From Pseudomonas saponiphila (GTDB lineage Bacteria > Pseudomonadota > Gammaproteobacteria > Pseudomonadales > Pseudomonadaceae), in NCBI RefSeq assembly GCF_900105185.1, contig NZ_FNTJ01000002.1:1860001-1924000 (forward strand): a DNA stretch of 64,000 bases. The letters run 5' to 3'. Of the stretch, positions 36,816 through 43,565 are shown one piece after another. Position 1 is the first letter of the stretch; every line of letters starts with the position of its first letter. The translations under genes and the position numbers were made by a program. Under the pieces are notes generated by a model, which worked only from the letters and a program-made list of their open reading frames with translations, was not told the DNA's origin and ran no database searches.

Positions 36816-37571
36816 ATGCGACTCTATAAAATCGGCCTGGTGCTGTTGCTCTGGGTCTTCGCGGTCACGGCCCAGGCCGAGCTCAGGTTCCCGGCCCTGA
36901 GCGGGCGGGTGGTGGACGACGCGCAGATGATCGAACCGAGCGTCCGCGCCCAGCTGACTCGGCAACTGCAAGCCCACGAACAGGCCACCGGCGAACAACT
37001 GGTGGTGGTGACCCTGACCGACCTGCAAGGCGCCAGCATCGAGGACTACGGCTACCAGCTGGGGCGCCACTGGGGCATCGGCCAGAAGGACAAGAACAAC
37101 GGTGCGCTGCTGATCGTCGCTCGGGACGAGCGCAAGCTGCGCATCGAAGTGGGCTACGGCCTGGAGGAGCGCCTGACCGACGCCCAGGCCTCGGTGATCA
37201 TCAACCAGGTGATCACTCCGGCGTTCAAGACCGGGCAGTTCAGCAAGGGCATCAGCGACGGGGTTGCGGCCATGCTCCTGGTGCTCGGCGGTACGCCGCT
37301 GGACGAGCCGGCCACGGCCTACGACAGCGGCGGCCAGAGCAGTCCCCAGGACGATTTTGTCCAGCGTCACCCGTGGCTGTTCCTCTTCATGGTGCTGCTG
37401 TTCATCCTGGTGGTGATGGTGGCGCAGGCGCTCGGATTCATCACCACCACCAGCGGTCGCGGCGGCGGTGGAGGGTTCGGCGGTGGCGGTTTTGGTGGCG
37501 GGTCCGGCGGTGGCGGCTTCAGCGGTGGTGGCGGCAGCTTTGGCGGCGGCGGTTCCTCCGGCGGCTGGTAA
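36816..37571 (+). CDS. TPM-domain membrane protein with Gly-rich tail, paralogue of the preceding gene
   Basis: 251 aa from the ATG at 36816 (GTG at 36810 also in frame). Signal peptide ending TAQA, TPM domain from residue ~28 with the identical stretch QLGRHWGIGQKDKNNG, a membrane segment (FLFMVLLFILVVMVAQAL) and a tail made almost only of Gly with Phe and Ser, ending SSGGW. Clearly a tandem duplicate of the upstream gene with divergence in the linker and tail. Confidence 0.86.
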   Translation: MRLYKIGLVLLLWVFAVTAQAELRFPALSGRVVDDAQMIEPSVRAQLTRQLQAHEQATGEQLVVVTLTDLQGASIEDYGYQLGRHWGIGQKDKNNGALLIVARDERKLRIEVGYGLEERLTDAQASVIINQVITPAFKTGQFSKGISDGVAAMLLVLGGTPLDEPATAYDSGGQSSPQDDFVQRHPWLFLFMVLLFILVVMVAQALGFITTTSGRGGGGGFGGGGFGGGSGGGGFSGGGGSFGGGGSSGGW

Positions 37572-37600
37572 CTCACAATAAAAAGCGGAAATCCAACGAC

Positions 37601-38218
37601 ATGGCATTACTCAGTGAATACGAACAACGGCAAGTGGCCGAAGCCATTGCCCGGGTGGAGCAGCAGACCGACGCCGAACTGGTGACAGTGCTGGCCGCCC
37701 GGGCCGACGACTACGCCTACATCCCGCTGCTCTGGGCCAGCCTGCTGGCGCTGGTGGTGCCGGGGCTGGTGCACTACGCCACCGGCTGGCTGAACATGCA
37801 CCTGTTGCTGCTGGCGCAATGGACAACCTTTATCGTGCTGTGCCTGGTGTTTCGCCTGCCGCGGATCACTACCCGACTGATCCCGCGCTCGGTACGCCAC
37901 TGGCGGGCCTCCAACCTGGCCCGGCGCCAGTTCCTCGAACAGAACCTGCACCACACCGTGGGCGGCACCGGGGTGCTGATCTTTGTCAGCGAGGCCGAGC
38001 GCTACGTGGAAATCCTCGTGGACGAGGGCATTTCCAAGCGCCTGGATAACAAACAGTGGAGCGGCATCGTGCGCAACTTTACCCGGCAAGTCCGGCAGGG
38101 CCAGACCCTGCAGGGCTTCCTCGACTGCATTGAAGCCAGCGGCGAACTGCTCAAGGCCCATGTGCCCCTGACCCAGGTGCGCAACGAATTGCCCAACCGC
38201 CTGGTGGTGCTCAACTGA
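37601..38218 (+). CDS. TPM-domain protein with two internal membrane segments
   Basis: 205 aa. Starts with a soluble region (SEYEQRQVAEAIARVEQQTDAELVTVLAARADDY), two membrane segments (~45-90), then ARRQFLEQNLHHTVGGTGVLIFVSEAERYVEILVD, the C-terminal half of a TPM fold. The membrane pair is inserted within the TPM domain. Same operon as lemA and the two other TPM genes; the set is probably a membrane complex. Confidence 0.82.
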   Translation: MALLSEYEQRQVAEAIARVEQQTDAELVTVLAARADDYAYIPLLWASLLALVVPGLVHYATGWLNMHLLLLAQWTTFIVLCLVFRLPRITTRLIPRSVRHWRASNLARRQFLEQNLHHTVGGTGVLIFVSEAERYVEILVDEGISKRLDNKQWSGIVRNFTRQVRQGQTLQGFLDCIEASGELLKAHVPLTQVRNELPNRLVVLN

Positions 38219-38224
38219 GCCGCC

Positions 38225-38565
38225 GTAGGAGCCGGCTTGCCGGCGAACAGGCCCCCGAGTCTTGTACCGCCCTTGAGGGCGCCTTCGCTGGCAAGCCAGC
38301 TCCTACCGCTGGCGCGATATCGCTAGTGTTCTTGTAGGAGCCGGCTTGCCGGCGAAGAGGCCCCCTGAATCGTGCATCGCCCTTGAGGGCGCCTTCGCTG
38401 GCAAGCCAGCTCCTACCGCTGGCGCGATATCGCTAGTGTTCTTGTAGGAGCCGGCTTGCCGGCGAAGAGGCCCCTGAATCGTGCACCACCCTTGAGGGCG
38501 CCTTCGCTGGCAAGCCAGCTCCTACAGTTAGCGCGATACCGCTGGTGTTCTTGTAGGAGCCGGCT
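38225..38565. repeat. REP tandem array, left part
   Basis: REP pairs repeat with a period of 109-110 bp: GTAGGAGCCGGC begins at 38225, 38334, 38444 and 38553. Each unit has a forward GTAGGAGCCGGCTTGCCGGCGAA, a spacer with CCCTTGAGGGCG, an inverse CTTCGCTGGCAAGCCAGCTCCTAC and GCGCGATATCGCT. The fourth copy is broken by the IS at 38566; a further copy starts at 39888. Confidence 0.9.
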
Positions 38566-38604
38566 TGTAGTGGTCCAGCTTTTTTGGACCACTCTGTAGG
38601 AGCA

Positions 38605-39438
38605 TTAGGCCGCCAGCCTTTCAAAAGCAGCGGGCGGCAGATCGTTCGAGGCGCTGTGGCAACGCCGATGGTTGTAATGGGCAATGAAATCCATCACATC
38701 CTTCTGCGCCTCAAAATGATTCTGGTAGCCATTTTCAGGCGACCAATCGTGTTTCAGTGTCCGGAAATAACGTTCCACCACCGCGTTGTCCCAGCAGTTT
38801 GCGCGTCGGCTCATGCTCTGCACGATCTGCTTTTCAGCCAGGTATTCGACAAAGCGATCCGCGGTGTATTGGCAGCCCTGGTCCGAGTGGAATACCAGCG
38901 CTGAACCAGGCCGACGTATGCCAACAGCCAGCCGTAACGCCTTGAGCGACAGCTCGGCATCGGCGGTCCTGGAAAAGGCCCAGCCGATGATCCGACGTGA
39001 AAACAAATCCATCACGATTGCCAGGTACAGCCAGCTTCCACCGACGCGAATGTAAGTGATGTCTCCGGCCCAAAACGTATTGGGTGATGCAGGATTAAAG
39101 CGACGATCGAGGAGATTGGCTGCGGTATTGCTGGGCTTTCCGGTCCGACGATAGTGAGCGTAACGGGCTCGTCGCCTGACCAGCCCAAGGTTTTTCATCA
39201 GACGGCCCATACGATGGCGCCCAACCGCTACGCCCTGTTTTTTGAGCTCCCTGGCAAATCCCCGGGCGCCCAGGGCACCTCGATGCTCCCGGTGCAGCTG
39301 CCGAATGGTCTTTTCCAGTTGCCGCTCGACCCCAGGTTCAGACCGAGCCACGGGCTTGGCGTAATAGCTGCTGCGAGGCACGCCCAGAAGTCGACAGCAA
39401 TGCCGAATGGAGAGCTGTCCTTTCAACCCCTCGATCAT
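38605..39438 (-). CDS. IS3-family transposase OrfB (DDE integrase core)
   Basis: 277 aa. HTH_21-like start (IRHCCRLLGVPRSSYY), then the rve/DDE core: WAGDITYIR (first Asp), FHSDQGCQY (second Asp), NAVVERYFRTLK (Glu). C-terminal end YNHRRCHSASNDLPPAAFE is typical of IS3. All catalytic residues are present. Its ATG overlaps the orfA stop, but the main product is probably an OrfAB fusion. Confidence 0.93.
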   Translation of the reverse strand: MIEGLKGQLSIRHCCRLLGVPRSSYYAKPVARSEPGVERQLEKTIRQLHREHRGALGARGFARELKKQGVAVGRHRMGRLMKNLGLVRRRARYAHYRRTGKPSNTAANLLDRRFNPASPNTFWAGDITYIRVGGSWLYLAIVMDLFSRRIIGWAFSRTADAELSLKALRLAVGIRRPGSALVFHSDQGCQYTADRFVEYLAEKQIVQSMSRRANCWDNAVVERYFRTLKHDWSPENGYQNHFEAQKDVMDFIAHYNHRRCHSASNDLPPAAFERLAA

Positions 39439-39731
39439 TTGATTCGGCTGAACAGCACCTTCAGATGAGAGGGCAATTGCTTTTTTAGGACGCTATTCTC
39501 GGCTTCCAGCAAGGCGAGTCTGGCCTGCAGTGAATCAATCAGTTCCTGGTCCTGAGGGCGTGTGGGCAGCAAGGCTCCTTCATGCTCCTTGCGCCATCTG
39601 GCGACCCAGCGTCGCAGGGCTGTAGGCCCAACCCCAGTTTGCTCACATGCCTTAGGCACCGAGTAATTCATTTCCACGACCAAGCGAATGGCTTCGGCCT
39701 TTTCTTCAGCGCTAACAACCCGAAATCCCAT
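39435..39731 (-). CDS. IS3-family OrfA (helix-turn-helix and leucine zipper)
   Basis: 98 aa. HTH region SAEEKAEAIRLVVEMNYSVPKACEQTGVGPTALRRWVARW and a C-terminal coiled coil (LIDSLQARLALLEAENSVLKKQL). It includes the frameshift heptamer A-AAA-AAG at 39480-39486 near its end; after a -1 shift the frame stays open through to OrfB. Confidence 0.9.
   Translation of the reverse strand: MGFRVVSAEEKAEAIRLVVEMNYSVPKACEQTGVGPTALRRWVARWRKEHEGALLPTRPQDQELIDSLQARLALLEAENSVLKKQLPSHLKVLFSRIK
39480..39486 (-). other. Programmed -1 frameshift site A AAA AAG
   Basis: In the orfA frame the codons are CTA AAA AAG. Slipping back one base leads to GCA ATT GCC CTC ... ATG ATC GAG in the OrfB frame with no stop in between. 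This is the standard IS3-family slippery sequence. Confidence 0.82.
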
Positions 39732-39788
39732 GATGCTTCCTTAGGTTGAAACTCCTACAGAGTGGTCCAGGAATATTGAGCCACAACA

Positions 39789-39930
39789 GCTTGCCGGCGA
39801 AGAGGCCCCCGAGTGTTGTACCGCCCTTGAGTACGCCTTCGCTGGCAAACCAGCTCCTACAGTTGGCGCGATATCGCTGGTGTTCTTGTAGGAGCCGGCT
39901 TGCCGGCGAACAGGCCCCTGAGCCTTGCAC
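39789..39930. repeat. REP array, right part after the IS
   Basis: The rest of the interrupted REP (GCTTGCCGGCGAAGAGG), its inverse partner, and another full forward copy at 39888-39910. The same GCGCGATATCGCTGG spacer as in the left part shows that they were one array. No gene lies between here and 40053. Confidence 0.88.
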
Positions 39931-40052
39931 CGCCCTCGAGTGACGTTTTTTTACCGTCGGGTGAATAACTTCGTGCCCCGACGGAGCTTGCTCCCTAAAA
40001 TACCCACCACTCCCTGATTCACACCCCGCATCGCCCGAGGCACCTGCCCCCC

Positions 40053-41267
40053 ATGTCCGTTACCGCATCTTCCGCCCGCCCCACGCCGGATCATCACGCC
40101 CAGTTCCTGCAATTGCTCGACACCAGCCTCGCGCAGAACGCCTTTATCAAGCTGGTACTGGCCAAGCACGTGGGCCCGGAGGCCGAGCTGCAGCGCCTGA
40201 TCATCAAGCAGCTGACGGTCAAGGAGCAGCCGTGCCTGTCCTTCGTCTATCGCTACAAGACCCGCGACATCACCAAGAACTTCTCTCTGGCCGAGGGCAT
40301 GGCGAGCATTGCCGGCTTGCTGCCGGCCTCGTTCAAGAACGCCCACTTGCTGACCCTGACCGATGAAGTGCAGCTCGAGTACAGCAAGAAGGGCAAGAGC
40401 TCGCTGTTCAAGGGCAAGCCGCAAACCCAGCGCGATGTGCCATCGGCCGAGCACAACCGGGAGAAGAACCGCTTCCTCGATCTCAGCCGGCCGTTCCTTG
40501 CCGACCTGGGGGTGACCAACAAGCAGCACGAGCTGATTCCGGCGATGTCGCGCAAATGGAAGCAGATCAACAAGTTCATCGAAGTCTTCAGCCACGCCCT
40601 GAGCAGTTCGCCGATCAAGCTCGACCAGCCGGTACGGGTGGCGGACTTCGGCTCCGGCAAGGGCTACCTGACCTTCGCCATCCACGACTACCTGCGCAAC
40701 ACCCTCAAGGCCGAGGGCGAAGTCACCGGCGTCGAATTGCGCGAGGACATGGTGAGCCTGTGCAATGCCGCCGCGCAGCGCCTGGAACACCCGGGCCTGG
40801 TGTTCAAGTGCGGTGACGTGCGCAGCGTGGCCCCCAGCCAGCTGGACGTGATGATCGCGCTGCATGCCTGCGACATCGCCACCGACTACGCGATCCACAC
40901 CGGCATCCGCTCCGGTGCGGCGATCATCATGTGCTCGCCGTGCTGCCACAAGCAGATCCGCCAGCAGATCCAGAGTCCGGCGCTGCTCAAGCCGATGCTG
41001 CAATACGGCCTGCACCTGGGGCAGCAGGCGGAGATGGTCACCGACAGCCTGCGGGCGCTGTTCCTCGAAGCCTGCGGTTATGAAACCAAGGTCTTCGAAT
41101 TCATCTCCCTGGAGCACACCAACAAGAACAAGATGATCCTGGCGGTCAAGCGCGACGAGCCGGTTGATCCGACTCTATTGCTGGCCAGGCTCGAAGAGCT
41201 CAAGGCCTTCTACCAGATCAGCGAGCACTGCCTGGAAACCCTGCTCAAGGCAGACCAGCAGCTGTAA
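40053..41267 (+). CDS. Class I SAM-dependent methyltransferase
   Basis: 404 aa. N-terminal ~150 residues of unknown fold, then the SAM-binding Rossmann motif VRVADFGSGKGYLTFAIHDYL near 195-215, an acidic end of strand 2 (VTGVELREDM), and MIALHACDIATDYAI followed by MCSPCCHKQIRQ. This architecture fits the Methyltransf_32 family, including RNA-type and uncharacterised enzymes. Substrate unknown. Starts ~120 bp after the REP array, alone on its transcript. Confidence 0.85.
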   Translation: MSVTASSARPTPDHHAQFLQLLDTSLAQNAFIKLVLAKHVGPEAELQRLIIKQLTVKEQPCLSFVYRYKTRDITKNFSLAEGMASIAGLLPASFKNAHLLTLTDEVQLEYSKKGKSSLFKGKPQTQRDVPSAEHNREKNRFLDLSRPFLADLGVTNKQHELIPAMSRKWKQINKFIEVFSHALSSSPIKLDQPVRVADFGSGKGYLTFAIHDYLRNTLKAEGEVTGVELREDMVSLCNAAAQRLEHPGLVFKCGDVRSVAPSQLDVMIALHACDIATDYAIHTGIRSGAAIIMCSPCCHKQIRQQIQSPALLKPMLQYGLHLGQQAEMVTDSLRALFLEACGYETKVFEFISLEHTNKNKMILAVKRDEPVDPTLLLARLEELKAFYQISEHCLETLLKADQQL

Positions 41268-41340
41268 GCGACAAGCGGCCAGCCGCAAGCGAGAAACCTG
41301 CAGCCAGCCACTTGCAGCTATCCACTTGCAGCTTGCCGCT
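41268..41340. repeat. Low-complexity AGCGGCCAGCCGCAAGC / CTTGCAGCT repeats
   Basis: A short stretch with repeated CTTGCAGCT and AGC-GC-AAGC words that can fold into GC-rich hairpins (AAGCGGC ... GCCGCT). Similar 'aagctgcaagct' sequences are common between pseudomonad genes. May end the methyltransferase transcript. Confidence 0.45.
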
Positions 41341-41429
41341 GTAGTACCTGGCTATTACCCGGCCCGGTGGAATGGGGCTACCTTGAATACTCCTTCTGCC
41401 CCTGTATTTCCCTGAAAGGAGTCCACTCC

Positions 41430-42011
41430 ATGGCCGCGAAAAAGATCCTCATGCTGGTTGGCGATTACGTCGAAGACTACGAAGTGATGGTGCCGTTCCA
41501 GGCCCTGCTGATGGTCGGTCACCAGGTGCACGCGGTGTGCCCCGACAAGAGTGCCGGGCAGACCGTGCGCACGGCGATCCACGACTTCGAGGGCGACCAG
41601 ACCTACAGCGAGAAACCGGGGCACCTGTTTGCCCTCAACTTCGACTTCGCCCAGGTCAGCTCCGCTGATTACGACGCGTTGCTGATCCCCGGCGGACGTG
41701 CTCCGGAATACCTGCGGCTGAACGCCAAGGTGCTGCAACTGGTCAAGGAATTCGACCAGGCCGGCAAGCCGATCGCCGCGGTGTGCCATGGCGCGCAACT
41801 GCTGGCGGCGGCCGGCATCCTCGAAGGCCGCGAGTGCAGCGCCTACCCGGCCTGTGCCCCGGAAGTGCGGCTCGCCGGCGGCACCTACATCGATATCCCG
41901 GTGACCGAAGGCCACGTCCAGGGCAACCTGGCCACTGCACCGGCCTGGCCGGCGCACCCTAGCTGGCTGGCTGGTTTCCTGGGCCTGCTGGGCACCAAGA
42001 TCACCCTGTAA
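41430..42011 (+). CDS. DJ-1/PfpI-family protein
   Basis: 193 aa from the ATG at 41430 with AAAGGA upstream. DJ-1/PfpI fold: [19 protein letters not shown] with the catalytic-type Glu15, [12 protein letters not shown] and the nucleophile elbow AVCHGAQLL (Cys119, His120). Family members act as glyoxalase III/deglycase-like enzymes, proteases or chaperones; the class with AVCHG is often annotated as type 1 glutamine amidotransferase. Followed after 14 bp by an RHH protein. Confidence 0.86.
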   Translation: MAAKKILMLVGDYVEDYEVMVPFQALLMVGHQVHAVCPDKSAGQTVRTAIHDFEGDQTYSEKPGHLFALNFDFAQVSSADYDALLIPGGRAPEYLRLNAKVLQLVKEFDQAGKPIAAVCHGAQLLAAAGILEGRECSAYPACAPEVRLAGGTYIDIPVTEGHVQGNLATAPAWPAHPSWLAGFLGLLGTKITL

Positions 42012-42025
42012 GCGAGGACCACGTC

Positions 42026-42331
42026 ATGTGCGAGCTGTACGTCAAGGCCGACCCGATTCTCTACGAGTCCCGCTCTCGTTCGCTGCGCATCTGTGGCGTG
42101 GTCACCACCTTGCGCCTGGAAAACCAGTTCTGGGACATCCTCAGCGAGATCGCCGAAGCCGACGGCATGACCACCAACCAGCTGATCGCCAAGCTGTATG
42201 AAGAGGTCATGGACTACCGCGGCGAAGTGGTGAACTTCGCTTCCTTCCTGCGGGTCAGTTGCACCCGCTACCTGAGCCAGCGACGGGCCGTCACCGCCGA
42301 TCTCAGCCTGGTGCGACGCAACGCCGTGTAG
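42026..42331 (+). CDS. Ribbon-helix-helix domain protein
   Basis: 101 aa. LRICGVVTTLRLENQFWDILSEIAEADGMTTNQLIAKLYEE is the RHH_4-type domain found in small conserved proteobacterial proteins, with an extended C-terminus ending LVRRNAV. Probably a DNA- or protein-binding regulator. Co-transcribed with the DJ-1 gene. Confidence 0.8.
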   Translation: MCELYVKADPILYESRSRSLRICGVVTTLRLENQFWDILSEIAEADGMTTNQLIAKLYEEVMDYRGEVVNFASFLRVSCTRYLSQRRAVTADLSLVRRNAV

Positions 42332-42344
42332 AGCCTCGCGTCAT

Positions 42345-42420
42345 GCCTCGCTCCTGGCTGGCAAGCCGGTTCCTGCGGGGTGTTTACCCGCGTGACACCT
42401 CGCAGGAGCCGGCTGGAGGC
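42345..42420. repeat. Degenerate REP pair
   Basis: GCTGGCAAGCCGGTTCCTGC and GCAGGAGCCGGCTGGAGG: decayed inverse and forward REP halves between the convergent RHH and zinc-ribbon genes. Confidence 0.5.
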
Positions 42421-42433
42421 AAGAAGCAAACGG

Positions 42434-43054
42434 CTACAGCCCCAGGCGCACCCGTTGGCGCAGCTCGGCGATCACCGCCGGGTTGCCGCCTTCGAGCACA
42501 TCCAGGCGCATCTGCGCGATCAGCGATTTGAGCAGCTCGGTCTGGGTCATCCGGGTCGCCTGCAGCAGGCGCGCAAGATCCTCGGCCACATAGTGGTTGA
42601 CCTTCAGCGACAGGCGTTTCATGGCCTGCACGGCAGGCAATTGGCGGGCCTCGGCCTGTTCGGCCAGGTACGCGGCGAAGCCCTCGTGCACCTGCTCCAG
42701 GGAAGACGCCGGGGGGGCGCTGAAGTAGTAGCCGAAGAACAGTTTGCGCAGTTGCACTCCGGCATCCGGGGCCACGCAGTGCATCGTCGCATCCAGCACA
42801 TCGAGGTAGACCGCCGGCAGCCGCGCCTCGATGGAGGTCAATGACTGCTTGCGGGTTTCCTTGATCGCCGGCGTCGACTGGGGCGGGATGGCCACGGTGG
42901 TGGCGCATTGGTCGCAGACTCCCACCAGGATGTCCCGGGCCAGGCCGTTGCCGTCGCTGAAGGGGACGTCACGCCGCAGGTAGGTGATGCCGACGATCTG
43001 TTGGCAATGCTCGCAGAGCGCCTTGCCCCGGTCGCCTTGCAGAAAGAGTTTCAT
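42434..43054 (-). CDS. Zinc-ribbon protein, possible antitoxin partner
   Basis: 206 aa from the ATG at 43054. Two CxxC knuckles near the N-terminus (CEHC at 14-17, CDQC at 47-50) form a zinc-ribbon as in MqsA-type antitoxins. The rest is helical, with LQATRMTQTELLKSLIAQMRLDVLEGG near the C-terminus resembling a short DNA-binding helix pair; no clear XRE domain. It starts 10 bp after the stop of a 96-aa protein. I read it as a candidate antitoxin/regulator, but the length is unusual and I cannot name the family. Confidence 0.6.
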   Translation of the reverse strand: MKLFLQGDRGKALCEHCQQIVGITYLRRDVPFSDGNGLARDILVGVCDQCATTVAIPPQSTPAIKETRKQSLTSIEARLPAVYLDVLDATMHCVAPDAGVQLRKLFFGYYFSAPPASSLEQVHEGFAAYLAEQAEARQLPAVQAMKRLSLKVNHYVAEDLARLLQATRMTQTELLKSLIAQMRLDVLEGGNPAVIAELRQRVRLGL

Positions 43055-43064
43055 GGGTTGCCCC

Positions 43065-43355
43065 TCATCGGTGAACGCTGATGAACCACACATCGGGCTC
43101 GATAAAGTAGAACTTGATGTACCAGCCGGCCTTTTTCAGCACGTGGACCGCGATGCCCGGGACGCTGTGGTGGGCGCTGCAACTGTGGTCCTGGCCCTTG
43201 TAGGCGCCTATGACTTCGATCAGGTGGCCAGCCGAAACCTCGCCGGTGGCCAGCAGGTTCTTGACCTCGATCGAGCCGCGCGCGGCATGCAGATAGTTGC
43301 CGTCCTGTAGTGCATTGATCAGGTCCCGCCTGACCTTTCTGAAGCCTCTGTCCAT
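43065..43355 (-). CDS. Small protein, possible toxin of a toxin-antitoxin pair
   Basis: 96 aa from the ATG at 43355 (an upstream start would add 22 residues across the palindrome). Basic start (DRGFRKVRRDLINAL), then IEVIGAYKGQDHSCSAHH and a strand-rich end (AGWYIKFYFIEPDVWFISVHR) that resembles DUF4258/RelE-fold small proteins. Size, order (toxin then antitoxin) and a palindrome just upstream fit a HigBA/MqsRA-like layout. Confidence 0.58.
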   Translation of the reverse strand: MDRGFRKVRRDLINALQDGNYLHAARGSIEVKNLLATGEVSAGHLIEVIGAYKGQDHSCSAHHSVPGIAVHVLKKAGWYIKFYFIEPDVWFISVHR

Positions 43356-43370
43356 GATGCTTCCTCGTTT

Positions 43371-43388
43371 GTACGATAGTTGTCGTAC
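43371..43388. promoter_or_regulatory. Palindromic operator upstream of the toxin-antitoxin-like pair
   Basis: GTACGA-TAGTTG-TCGTAC, perfect six-base arms, 16 bp before the start of the 96-aa gene. Position and symmetry fit autoregulation by the zinc-ribbon partner. Confidence 0.6.
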
Positions 43389-43565
43389 AGAATCAATAAG
43401 GCGTTGACTGAAAGCGCCCAAAGGCCTTTCAGCGGTTTCCAGGGGGGCGTCGATCTTAGCCCGGCAGGTGCGGGCAGGAGGGTTTGGCTAAAGGCTTGCA
43501 ATACATCGGTGATGGCCGATGGCTGGCCTGCTGCGGTGCGTCCGATGCACCGCAGCCAGGTGCCG

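Larger units (their letters stand above)
38566..39788 (-). mobile_element. IS3-family insertion sequence inside a REP palindrome
   Basis: 1223 bp with imperfect 37-bp terminal inverted repeats starting TGT (29 of 37 identical; the inner CTGTAGGAG is perfect). It is flanked by the 3-bp duplication GCT (38563-38565 and 39789-39791). Removing the IS and one GCT restores GTAGGAGCCGGCTTGCCGGCGAA exactly, so it inserted into the loop of the REP stem. It carries orfA and orfB in the minus direction with a -1 frameshift site. Looks intact. Some IS3-family elements are known to target REP sequences. Confidence 0.92.

Noticed and set aside
38225..38565. CRISPR array
   Set aside because: The repeats are palindromic REP pairs with conserved, not unique, spacers and ~110-bp period; no cas genes.
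39954..39984. Terminator hairpin CCGTCGGG...CCCGACGG before the methyltransferase gene
   Set aside because: The T tract precedes the stem on the plus strand, and on the minus strand an A tract follows, so neither direction has the terminator form.
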